Of a DNA stretch of 64,000 nt, positions 35,086 to 42,278 are shown piece by piece. Made by a program: the position numbers and the translations under genes. Position 1 is the first letter of the stretch. Each line of letters opens with the position of its first letter. Below the pieces are notes generated by a model. The model worked only from the letters and a program-made list of their open reading frames with translations, ran no database searches and was not told the origin of the DNA. The stretch spans positions 62,001 through 126,000 of the forward strand of contig NZ_JALQDG010000030.1 in the NCBI RefSeq assembly GCF_023631325.1. Direction: 5' to 3'. This stretch comes from Caballeronia sp. INDeC2 (GTDB taxonomy: Bacteria > Pseudomonadota > Gammaproteobacteria > Burkholderiales > Burkholderiaceae).

Positions 35086-35877
35086 TCAAGCCGTCGCCAT
35101 TCTCCTGACAGCCGGCCGCTCCAGTTCACGCGCGGCGAGTGCGCCGAACACAAGCCCGAGCGTCGCCCAGATCAGCGCCTGAATACCGATCGCGGCCAAG
35201 CGGAAGTTCCACAAGAGCGACGCCGAGAAATCGGCGGGCACTTCATCGATATGCGGCAGCGTGACCTGCGCCACCACGATCACGACGATATACGCAGCCA
35301 CGGCGATGAGCGTCGCGTTCCAGCCGTCATGCCGCGCGGCCATGCGCCGCCGCAGCCACACGGCGAACACTGCCGCCGCGATCGAAATCGCCACCATGCC
35401 GAAGAAGAGCGCCGTGCGCGGCCCGATGGTGTCGGGATTGCCGACCGCTGGCGGATTCGGCGGGTACTTGAGAAACGGCACGATGGCAACGCTCACGAAG
35501 CCGAGCAACGCCAGAAGCGCCGACGTGCCGCGCGCGCGCAACGCGCCGAGCCGCCCGTAGGCGAATGCGAACACTAGCGAGAAAAGACCGCCCAGCGCGG
35601 TGCCGAACACCGCGACGCCGGTCAGGAGGCCGAGGCCCGCTTGCGTGTCGCGGGAGACGAGTTCTTCATCGCCGTGATCGTGCGAATGCGCGGCGCCCGG
35701 CGCGGCATCGGCATGCTCATGGTCGTGTTGGTGCGCGGGCTGCGCCTGCTCGTGCTGTTCCTCGAAAGCGATGGCGCGCGCCACCGACGGCTCCCCGAAC
35801 GCCCGCGCAAAGCCGAAGCCGATCAGGCCCGCGACCAGTCCCGCGATCATGCCGCGTATCAGCAAAGTGCGAATCAT
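35086..35877 (-). CDS. cbtA: CbtA, predicted cobalt transporter subunit
   Basis: A 263-residue membrane protein with about five hydrophobic segments. It opens with RTLLIRGMIAGLVAGLIGFGFA, then a histidine- and acid-rich extracytoplasmic loop (HQHDHEHAD and HSHDHGDEE, about 48-72) likely to bind metal, then the CbtA core with FLKYPPNPPAVGNPDTI. CbtAB is a predicted cobalt uptake system under B12 riboswitches. It lies 9 bases downstream of cbtB. Transport of cobalt is predicted from family and context, not proven. Confidence 0.93.
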   Translation of the reverse strand: MIRTLLIRGMIAGLVAGLIGFGFARAFGEPSVARAIAFEEQHEQAQPAHQHDHEHADAAPGAAHSHDHGDEELVSRDTQAGLGLLTGVAVFGTALGGLFSLVFAFAYGRLGALRARGTSALLALLGFVSVAIVPFLKYPPNPPAVGNPDTIGPRTALFFGMVAISIAAAVFAVWLRRRMAARHDGWNATLIAVAAYIVVIVVAQVTLPHIDEVPADFSASLLWNFRLAAIGIQALIWATLGLVFGALAARELERPAVRRMATA

Positions 35878-35886
35878 GACGCGTCC

Positions 35887-36120
35887 TCAGTGGCACGGAA
35901 AGCCGAGCAAATGCCGGCCGTCGTGAACGAACTCGTGGACGTACATGCCCGAGAAAATCGACGTCGCACCCTGCTCCGCGCCGACGAAGTAAATAGCGAT
36001 CAGCAAAAGAAGACCGATGAAAACGGCCCAAGGCAGCACTTCGCGCACCGGAATGGGCACGGGTGCGTCGAGCGGCGGGGAAACCGGAGCGGAAAAGACC
36101 GGCGTGTTGGAAGCATTCAT
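35887..36120 (-). CDS. cbtB: CbtB, predicted cobalt transporter small subunit
   Basis: A 77-residue protein with one membrane helix (LPWAVFIGLLLLIAIYFVG) and a conserved C-terminal metal-binding tail ending in HEFVHDGRHLLGFPCH. The histidines and final Cys-His are typical of the family. The ATG is at 36120 with the leader carrying a cobalamin riboswitch. cbtA follows directly. Confidence 0.95.
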   Translation of the reverse strand: MNASNTPVFSAPVSPPLDAPVPIPVREVLPWAVFIGLLLLIAIYFVGAEQGATSIFSGMYVHEFVHDGRHLLGFPCH

Positions 36121-36165
36121 GGTGGTTCTCCAGGGAAAAGCGCGTCCCGATTGACGAAGAGCATG

Positions 36166-36272
36166 CAGCGGGGTCTGACTCGCGGCGCAACGCTTTCACG
36201 CTGACGAACGCATACAGTGGCGCGACCGTGCCGGGTTTGCACCGGCTTCCTCGCACTGCAAGCTTGCCATTC
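36166..36272 (-). promoter_or_regulatory. Cobalamin riboswitch (short form) upstream of cbtBA
   Basis: On the minus strand the core reads GAGGAAGCCGGTGCAAACC, CCGGCACGGTCGCGCCACTG, then CGCGAGTCAGACCC. This is the compact cobalamin element seen before proteobacterial cobalt uptake genes. The ends are approximate. It leaves about 45 bases to the cbtB ATG, consistent with control of translation initiation. The opposite strand of this region is the leader of the phosphatase-like gene. Confidence 0.9.
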
Positions 36273-36323
36273 TATGATGATCGGCGGCAAAGTAAAACGA
36301 TTCCGATTCGCCCGGCGACTCTC

Positions 36324-36887
36324 TTGGAACTCATTCTGTTATGTCACGCCGCCACGCGCGCGATGAAAACCGGCCGCTTTCCCATAGGCGACGAGGACGC
36401 GGAACACGACGCGAGCTTGCAGCTTGCGCCGCTGCGGGGCGAAACACGCGTCATCACGAGTCCGGCGCGCGTGGCACGCCAGACTGCGCAATGGATCGCG
36501 GATACAGTCGAGATCGTTCCCGCGTTCGACGATATCGACTACGGCCGCTGGCGCGGGCGCTCGATACGCGAGATCGGGGAGCACGAGCCCGAGCATGTCG
36601 CCGCGTGGCTCGCGGATCCGCACGCGCGCGGGCACGGCGGCGAGAGCGTCGCGATGCTCACGGCGCGCGTCGCGAGCGGGCTTGCATTTGTCGATCGCCT
36701 GGATGCGTGCGAGCGATGCATCGTCGTCACGCATGCGATCGTCGTGAAAGCCGCGCTCGCGCATATGCTGGGCATGCCGCTCCAGTCCGTCTACCGAATG
36801 AATTTCGCGCCGCTATCGGCCACGGTGTTGAAGCGCGCATTGCCGGCCGAAGCATGGACCGCCGGATTGCCGCATGACCCGGTCTGA
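36324..36887 (+). CDS. Histidine-phosphatase-superfamily protein (CobC-like position)
   Basis: A 187-residue protein of the phosphoglycerate-mutase/histidine-phosphatase fold. The catalytic histidine is in LILLCHAATRAMKTGRFP, the second region is RVITSPARVARQTAQW, and IVVTHAIVVKAAL holds the second histidine. DDIDYGRWRGRSIREI is as in CobC-like proteins. The usual RHG motif is CHA here, so the conserved arginine is replaced by cysteine. Context suggests an alpha-ribazole phosphatase-like role in the nucleotide loop pathway, but activity is uncertain. The start is taken as TTG at 36324; no ATG fits the N-terminus. Confidence 0.75.
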   Translation: MELILLCHAATRAMKTGRFPIGDEDAEHDASLQLAPLRGETRVITSPARVARQTAQWIADTVEIVPAFDDIDYGRWRGRSIREIGEHEPEHVAAWLADPHARGHGGESVAMLTARVASGLAFVDRLDACERCIVVTHAIVVKAALAHMLGMPLQSVYRMNFAPLSATVLKRALPAEAWTAGLPHDPV

Positions 36888-36967
36888 ACTTCGATGCTTA
36901 CAAATCGCTCAAAGGGAGCAGCGCATCGCATGCGCGGTCCGCTCTCGAACCGATTCAGGAGACTCAA

Positions 36968-37339
36968 ATGCCGCATTACGTGGATGGATTCGTCGTACCC
37001 GTGCCGATCGACAAGATCGATGCCTATCGCACCATGGCCGAAGCCGCCGGCAAGATCTGGCTCGAGCACGGCGCGCTGCAGTTCGTGGAAACCATCGCCG
37101 ACGACGTCAAACCCGGCAAGCTCACGTCGTTTCCGCAGAGCGTGCAGCTTAAGGAAGGCGAAACGGTAGCGTTCTCGTATATCGTCTACGAGTCGCGCGA
37201 GCAGCGCGACAGCATCAACGCAAAAGTGATGGAAGATCCGCGCCTCAAATCGATGATGGAGTCCGGCGAGCCGCCGTTCGATCCTCAACGCATGTTCTTC
37301 GGCGGCTTCACGACGCTCGTCGAACTCGGGCGCGGCTGA
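36968..37339 (+). CDS. DUF1428 family protein (YbaA-like)
   Basis: A 123-residue ferredoxin-fold protein, beginning PHYVDGFVVPVPIDKIDAYR, with WLEHGALQFVETIADDVKPG and FGGFTTLVELG at the end, all typical of DUF1428. The structure of the E. coli homologue is a dimeric alpha-beta barrel; the function is unknown. CAGGAG precedes the ATG. The ABM-domain gene follows 41 bases later. Confidence 0.9.
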   Translation: MPHYVDGFVVPVPIDKIDAYRTMAEAAGKIWLEHGALQFVETIADDVKPGKLTSFPQSVQLKEGETVAFSYIVYESREQRDSINAKVMEDPRLKSMMESGEPPFDPQRMFFGGFTTLVELGRG

Positions 37340-37380
37340 TATTTCTATTTCTGACCTAACGGTGAAGGGAACGCATCGAC

Positions 37381-37695
37381 ATGTATATCGCCATGAACCG
37401 CTTCAAGATCGTGCCCGGCGCCGAGGCCGACTTCGAACGCCTCTGGACCAGCCGCGACACGCATCTCAAGGACGTGCCGGGGTTCATCGAGTTTCATCTG
37501 CTCAAGGGGCCCGTGAAGGACGATCACGTCCTGTATTCGAGCCACACGATCTGGGCGAATCAGGCGGCCTTCGAGGATTGGACACGATCCGACGCGTTTC
37601 GCGCTGCGCATCGCAATGCCGGCGGCGAAACGCGCCAGCTTTATCTCGGTCACCCGGAGTTCGAAGGCTTCGAAGTGATTCAGACGGTCAAATAG
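37381..37695 (+). CDS. Antibiotic biosynthesis monooxygenase (ABM)-domain protein
   Basis: A 104-residue dimeric alpha-beta barrel protein. It opens YIAMNRFKIVPGAEADFERLW, followed by LKDVPGFIEFHLLKGP and SSHTIWANQAAFEDWTRS, which is the ABM/IsdG-HmoA pattern. Members can degrade heme or oxidise quinols; a heme-ligand role for the histidines cannot be confirmed by reading. GAAGGGAACGC lies before the ATG. It is probably cotranscribed with the DUF1428 gene. Confidence 0.88.
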   Translation: MYIAMNRFKIVPGAEADFERLWTSRDTHLKDVPGFIEFHLLKGPVKDDHVLYSSHTIWANQAAFEDWTRSDAFRAAHRNAGGETRQLYLGHPEFEGFEVIQTVK

Positions 37696-37788
37696 ACAGT
37701 CTGCACGCGCGTTCGAACGTTCGCGCGCTTATTCGCAAGCACGCGCGTTTTACACGGATGTGAAAAAACGCGCCGCGCAGATTCTTTT

Positions 37789-38100
37789 TCAGGCCTTCGC
37801 GCCGCGTGCCATGCGCTGCAAGGTCGACGAATCGATCGCCGCCGCGCAGATGCGCACCGCTTCTTTCAGCGTGCGCGGCCGGCCCTCGCCGAATTGCGAT
37901 TCGAGCATCGCGACGGCGCGCATGCGTTCGTCGTTGCCGAGCTTCTCGCCTGTCGCGAGTTCCAGCACCGAGATGAAATAACCCGCGGGTGGTGCAGCGC
38001 GGGTGCGGGGAGCCGTCTGGCTCGTCGCGCCCGCGCCTTCGCGTCCGTCCTCGCGCGCGGGGATCCACGGGTGCCATCTGTTGTCGTATCGACTTTTCAT
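37789..38100 (-). CDS. Hypothetical protein
   Basis: A 103-residue soluble protein of no recognised family. The N-terminal third is basic and low in hydrophobic residues (KSRYDNRWHPWIPARED), the rest is helical with ISVLELATGEKLGNDERM and LEAVRICAA-like helices. It has one cysteine. The frame and codon use look genuine and it faces the ABM gene. I cannot assign a role. Confidence 0.6.
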   Translation of the reverse strand: MKSRYDNRWHPWIPAREDGREGAGATSQTAPRTRAAPPAGYFISVLELATGEKLGNDERMRAVAMLESQFGEGRPRTLKEAVRICAAAIDSSTLQRMARGAKA

Positions 38101-38239
38101 GGTTCAGTTCGCTTGCTCGATTGCTATGGCGCCTTCGCTGCGCCGTTTATCGTGTGACGCCGTTGCGCCCTCTTTCAATGGGCAAACATTCAGCAAGTAC
38201 CGTTCCAAGCGATTCCGACGCTGTGTGGCGTGGCGCGCC

Positions 38240-39163
38240 TTAATTGCTTTCCTCCGACAAAACCGCGCGCGCGACGCGACACGTGGCGAGGTCCCATGCC
38301 GCGCATCCGACCGATTTGAACATCACGGAACCCGTGGCGTTTTTGGGAGCGGCGAGCGCCTCGGCCAGCGGATGCACCGCGCTCCAGTCGACGCCCGCGA
38401 GAATGAAATCGCCCGCCTCGTGACGCGCGCCAGCGGCGTCGTCGACATACAGTTCGCTCGCGTGGACGGTCGCGGCGGCGATCTCGGCGGCATCGGCCGT
38501 GAAGGCGCCCACGCCGATCACGAGCCGCCCCGCACGCGCGGGCATCGTATAGACGGGCGTCTTGCTCGTGGTCGCGGCGATGACGACATCGACCGAATCG
38601 GGAATCGTGGCATCTTCGAGCGCGGCGAGATTGCCCGACACCGACCCATGCGCGGCGCAAAATTCGCGCGCGCGTTCGAGACGCGAGCCCTGCACGCGAA
38701 CGCGCGCATCCGGATAGACGGCGGCGAGCGCCTCGACGTGATACGCCGCCTGCTTGCCCGTGCCGATCACGAGCACGTCGCGCGGCGGGGCGGCGTGCAG
38801 CGCACGGATAGCGAGCATCGACACGGACGCCGTGCGCCGCCCCGTGACCGTGGGACCGTCGAGCATGAATTGCGGCACGCCCGTCGCGGCGTCGTACGCG
38901 GTGACCTGACCGTGGATCGTCGGCAGGCCGCGCGCGCCATTGCCCGGGCATACGTTCACGAGCTTGTGCATCGCGATATCGGCGGCGCTCGCGGGCATCG
39001 ACAGCATGACGCCGCCCTCGATCGGCACGACCATGCGCTCCGGACTCACGATGCGGCCCGCCGCGTAATCGAGCATCGTCGCGGCGAGCGTGTCCACGAG
39101 CCTGTCATAAGGCACGAGGCGCGCGGTTTGGGCTTCGTCGAAACTCGGGATCATTGCGGTCAT
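38240..39163 (-). CDS. Delta-1-pyrroline-2-carboxylate reductase-like (ornithine cyclodeaminase/mu-crystallin family)
   Basis: A 307-residue NAD(P)-binding protein. It has VPIEGGVMLSMPASAADIAMHKLV, LDGPTVTGRRTASVSMLAIRAL, the Rossmann loop DVLVIGTGKQAAYHVEALAAV and VDVVIAATTSKTPVY. In this superfamily the short members with GTGKQA reduce cyclic imines from D-lysine, D-proline or hydroxyproline catabolism. No hydroxyproline genes are beside it, so the physiological substrate is uncertain. The gene is divergent from ppk2. Confidence 0.85.
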   Translation of the reverse strand: MTAMIPSFDEAQTARLVPYDRLVDTLAATMLDYAAGRIVSPERMVVPIEGGVMLSMPASAADIAMHKLVNVCPGNGARGLPTIHGQVTAYDAATGVPQFMLDGPTVTGRRTASVSMLAIRALHAAPPRDVLVIGTGKQAAYHVEALAAVYPDARVRVQGSRLERAREFCAAHGSVSGNLAALEDATIPDSVDVVIAATTSKTPVYTMPARAGRLVIGVGAFTADAAEIAAATVHASELYVDDAAGARHEAGDFILAGVDWSAVHPLAEALAAPKNATGSVMFKSVGCAAWDLATCRVARAVLSEESN

Positions 39164-39260
39164 CGTGTTCGCTCGCGGTGGATGTTGAGGGACGTCGACA
39201 ATGCCATCGGCATGCCATCGAAGTGCCGGAACATTCTAACGGCGCGCGGCGCCGTGTCAC

Positions 39261-39299
39261 AAAGCGGCGCGCCGGATTTGAGCGCGCGCGCGCCGCTTT
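39261..39299. repeat. Inverted repeat upstream of ppk2
   Basis: Perfect 12-base arms AAAGCGGCGCGC (39261-39272) and GCGCGCCGCTTT (39288-39299) with a 15-base loop lie between two divergent genes. A TACAAT hexamer follows at 39301-39306 and a GTCATATGAC palindrome at 39323-39332. Position argues against a terminator for either neighbour. Confidence 0.55.
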
Positions 39300-39419
39300 C
39301 TACAATGACGGAATCAGTCGTTGTCATATGACCGCCATTAAATAGCGTCATAATCGGCCGGCCCGCGCCACGACCGGTCATCACGACGGCGGCAGCCCAA
39401 GAACGCCACGGAGCCCTTC

Positions 39420-40316
39420 ATGAATCAGACGGAAAAACAGCGCCGCTTCCACGCCGACATCATCGACAGTTATGACGAAGAGTTCGAGATGGAGGTCGAC
39501 GATCGCTTCCTCGACGGCGAATCGACGTTCTCGGAAGAAGAACGGCTCTTGCGCAAGACGTATTTTCGCGAGCTGTTCCGTCTGCAGGGCGAGCTCGTGA
39601 AGCTGCAGGATTGGGTCGTGCACAAGGGGCATCGGCTCGTCGTGCTGTTCGAGGGACGCGATGCGGCGGGCAAAGGCGGCGCGATCAAGCGCATCACGCA
39701 GCGGCTGAATCCGCGCGTGTGCCGCGTGGCGGCGCTTCCCGCACCGAACAATCGCGAGCGCACGCAGTGGTATTTCCAGCGTTACGTATCGCACTTGCCC
39801 GCGGCTGGCGAGATCGTGCTGTTCGACCGGAGCTGGTACAACCGCGCGGGCGTCGAGCGCGTGATGAACTTCTGCACCGACGAAGAATATGAGGAATTTT
39901 TCCGCTCGGTTCCCGAGTTCGAAAAGATGCTGGTGCGCAGCGGCATCCAGATCGTCAAGTACTGGTTCTCGATCACCGACGACGAACAGGAAGTGCGCTT
40001 CGAAGCGCGTATCGAAGATCCGCTCAAGCAGTGGAAGCTGAGCCCCATGGACCTGGAAAGCCGCCGCCGCTGGGAGGCGTACACGGCCGCGAAGGAAGTC
40101 ATGCTTCAGCGCACTCACATTCCCGAAGCGCCGTGGTGGGTCGTGCAGGCCGTCGACAAGAAGCGCGCGCGCCTGAACTGCATGCATCACCTGTTGAGCC
40201 AGGTGCCGTATCACGAGATAGAACACGAGCCGATCAAGCTGCCCGATCGCGTGTTCAATCCCGACTATCTGCGCCAGCCCGTGCCTGATGAGATGTATGT
40301 GCCCGAAGTGTATTGA
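39420..40316 (+). CDS. ppk2: Polyphosphate kinase 2
   Basis: A 298-residue PPK2-family enzyme that uses polyphosphate to phosphorylate nucleoside diphosphates or monophosphates. Walker A is FEGRDAAGKGGAIKRI, the lid contains ALPAPNNRERTQWYFQRY, and Walker B is IVLFDRSWYNRAGVERVM. The acidic N-terminal helix region (about 10-40) and length fit a one-domain PPK2. A terminator-like T-run is not seen after the stop; a small convergent gene follows. Confidence 0.95.
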   Translation: MNQTEKQRRFHADIIDSYDEEFEMEVDDRFLDGESTFSEEERLLRKTYFRELFRLQGELVKLQDWVVHKGHRLVVLFEGRDAAGKGGAIKRITQRLNPRVCRVAALPAPNNRERTQWYFQRYVSHLPAAGEIVLFDRSWYNRAGVERVMNFCTDEEYEEFFRSVPEFEKMLVRSGIQIVKYWFSITDDEQEVRFEARIEDPLKQWKLSPMDLESRRRWEAYTAAKEVMLQRTHIPEAPWWVVQAVDKKRARLNCMHHLLSQVPYHEIEHEPIKLPDRVFNPDYLRQPVPDEMYVPEVY

Positions 40317-40337
40317 CGTTCGATGACGCTGATCGCG

Positions 40338-40565
40338 TCAGCAGCAGTTGTTGCAGGGCACGTGCTTCACGGCGACGCTGCTGCGCTGACGCGCCACGGT
40401 GTGACGCAGCGCGAATTGGTAGGCGTGCTGCGAACCCTTGAGCACCATCACGAACATCACTTGCGCGAGATTGAAGTCGAGCGTGACCATCAGGCGCGTC
40501 AACAGTAGCAGTGGCAGCACCACCGCCGGCTGATACAGTTGTTTTGCGATCAAGTCTTTCATCAT
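40338..40565 (-). CDS. Small membrane protein with C-terminal cysteine cluster
   Basis: A protein of about 75 residues. After MMKDLIAKQLYQ comes a long hydrophobic region (PAVVLPLLLLTRLMVTL and FNLAQVMFVMVL) that could form one or two membrane helices, then a polar basic part and the C-terminus PCNNCC. The final three cysteines could bind a metal or be modified. AGGGAG precedes tandem ATGs at 40565 and 40562. No named family is recognised. It converges on ppk2 with a 21-base gap. Confidence 0.65.
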   Translation of the reverse strand: MMKDLIAKQLYQPAVVLPLLLLTRLMVTLDFNLAQVMFVMVLKGSQHAYQFALRHTVARQRSSVAVKHVPCNNCC

Positions 40566-40730
40566 CGGCTCCCTATCCCATGAGTTGAATTTTAAGGAAT
40601 GGGGGCTTGCGGATAAACGCCCGGAAGGTGAAGACATATGTTCCGGGAGGCGAACAATGGGGTGTCATTCGTTTGAACGGATGCACTGAGAAAGTGCTCG
40701 CTCGTCGCCGACAGCCGGCTCGGACCCTAC

Positions 40731-40762
40731 CAACAAAATGGCCCCGCATAGAGCAGGGCCAT
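40731..40762 (-). terminator. Intrinsic terminator of the efflux operon
   Basis: On the minus strand the 10-bp stem ATGGCCCTGC / GCGGGGCCAT (one wobble pair, 5-base loop) is followed by TTTTGTT. It begins 7 bases after the stop codon of the outer-membrane channel gene, the last gene of the efflux operon. Confidence 0.85.
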
Positions 40763-40769
40763 CTTCGCA

Positions 40770-42278
40770 TCACTTCTGCGCAAGACTCGGTTCAGGCACC
40801 GGCGTAGGCTGTGCATCGCCCCACCCGCCGCCCAATGCGCGAATCAGATTCACCGTCGACACGGCCTGCGTGCCCCGCAACTGCACCGCGGCGCGCTGCG
40901 TCTGCAACACCGTGCGCTCCGCATCGATCACGTCGAGATAGTTCACCGCGCCTTCGGTGTACTGCGTACGCGAAAGCTGCGCGGCGCGCACCGACGCCTT
41001 CACCGCATCGTCCTGCGTCGCCGTCTGATCTTCGAGAATGCGCAGATCCGAAAGGTTGTCCTCCACCTCACGGAACGCCACAAGCACCTGCTGACGATAG
41101 CTCGCAACATCCTCTTCATACACCGCGCGCGCATTCGCGAGATTGCCCTTGCGCCGGCCGCCATCGAAGATCGGGATATTCAGCGCCGTGCCCGCGAACG
41201 GGCCAAGCAGGAACGTGCGGCTCGACCACTTGAAGAGGTCGCCGAGCGTCGCCGATTCGAAGCCGCCCGAGCCCGTCAGCGTCAGCGACGGGAAGAACGC
41301 CGCCTTCGCCACGCCGATGCGCGCATTCGCCGCCGCCATCGCGCGTTCTGCCGACGCGATATCCGGACGACGTTCGAGCAGCGCCGAAGGCAATCCCGGC
41401 GGCACGCGCACCGTCACCGGCTTGAGCGGGTTCGCGGCGATCGAGAATTCGGCCGGCGCCTTGCCGAGCAGCACCGCGAGACTATGTTCCGATGCCGCGC
41501 GCAGACGTTGCACCGTCATCGCATCGGAGCGCGCCGTCGCGAGTTCCGACTTGGCGCGCGCAACGTCTAGCTCGCTGATATCGCCTTCGGTGTAGCGGCG
41601 TTGCACGAGCTTCAGCGCTTCCTCGCGCAACTGCACTGTGCGTGTGAAGACATCCGTCTCGGCATCGAGTTCGCGCAGATTGAAGTAGTTCTGCGCGACG
41701 TCCGCCTGCAACGCCAGTTGAACGGAACGGAACAACGCCTCGCTCTGCTGCGTGTCGGCGTTCGCCGCCTGTACCGAGTTCGACACGCGGCCGAACAGAT
41801 CCACTTCATACGACGCACTCGCCTGCGCGCGCCACAGCGTCTGCGCGGGCACGTTGCCATCGGCGGGCAGGAATTGCGATGCCGGCGAGAACTTCTCGCG
41901 CGTCGGGCCAAAGCCCGCGTCGAGCGTCGGGAAGAGGCCCGCGCGCGCCGTCTGGTTGATCGCGCGCGCTTCCTTCACGCGCGCCGCCGCCGCCTTCAGA
42001 TTCTGGTTCGCGTCCTGCGCCTGCTTTTCCAGATCGTTGAGCGTGGCGTCGCCGAAGGTCGTCCACCATTCGCCGCGCATCATCTCTTCAGACGGCTGGG
42101 CGGTCTTCCACGTGCCCGCTTCCGATGCGTCGAGCGTCTTTTGCGGCGTTTCCTTGTACGCGGACGGCGCGTTGACATCCGGCTTCTCGTAAGTGGGCGC
42201 AAGCGAGCAGCCCGCCACCAGCAACAGCGTGGCCATCAGACTCGATAAAACATGTAGCTTATTCATCATCGACCTCAT
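40770..42278 (-). CDS. oprC: Outer-membrane efflux lipoprotein (OprC/OpcM, NodT family)
   Basis: A TolC-like channel of about 502 residues. The N-terminal lipoprotein signal has a hydrophobic core and lipobox LVAGCSLAP, followed by PTYEKPDVNAP and the mature domain. Two OEP repeats are visible, with LPSALLERRPDIASAERAM and ALNIPIFDGGRRKGNLANA characteristic of the NodT group. The ATG at 42278 overlaps the permease stop (ATGA); tandem ATGs at 42269 and 42266 are alternatives with a better spaced GAGG. It forms the outer-membrane exit duct of the pump. Confidence 0.92.
   Translation of the reverse strand: MRSMMNKLHVLSSLMATLLLVAGCSLAPTYEKPDVNAPSAYKETPQKTLDASEAGTWKTAQPSEEMMRGEWWTTFGDATLNDLEKQAQDANQNLKAAAARVKEARAINQTARAGLFPTLDAGFGPTREKFSPASQFLPADGNVPAQTLWRAQASASYEVDLFGRVSNSVQAANADTQQSEALFRSVQLALQADVAQNYFNLRELDAETDVFTRTVQLREEALKLVQRRYTEGDISELDVARAKSELATARSDAMTVQRLRAASEHSLAVLLGKAPAEFSIAANPLKPVTVRVPPGLPSALLERRPDIASAERAMAAANARIGVAKAAFFPSLTLTGSGGFESATLGDLFKWSSRTFLLGPFAGTALNIPIFDGGRRKGNLANARAVYEEDVASYRQQVLVAFREVEDNLSDLRILEDQTATQDDAVKASVRAAQLSRTQYTEGAVNYLDVIDAERTVLQTQRAAVQLRGTQAVSTVNLIRALGGGWGDAQPTPVPEPSLAQK

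Noticed and set aside
38003..39331. 442-codon plus-strand frame opposite the pyrroline-2-carboxylate reductase-like gene
   Set aside because: Antisense shadow of a recognised enzyme gene; no domain content.
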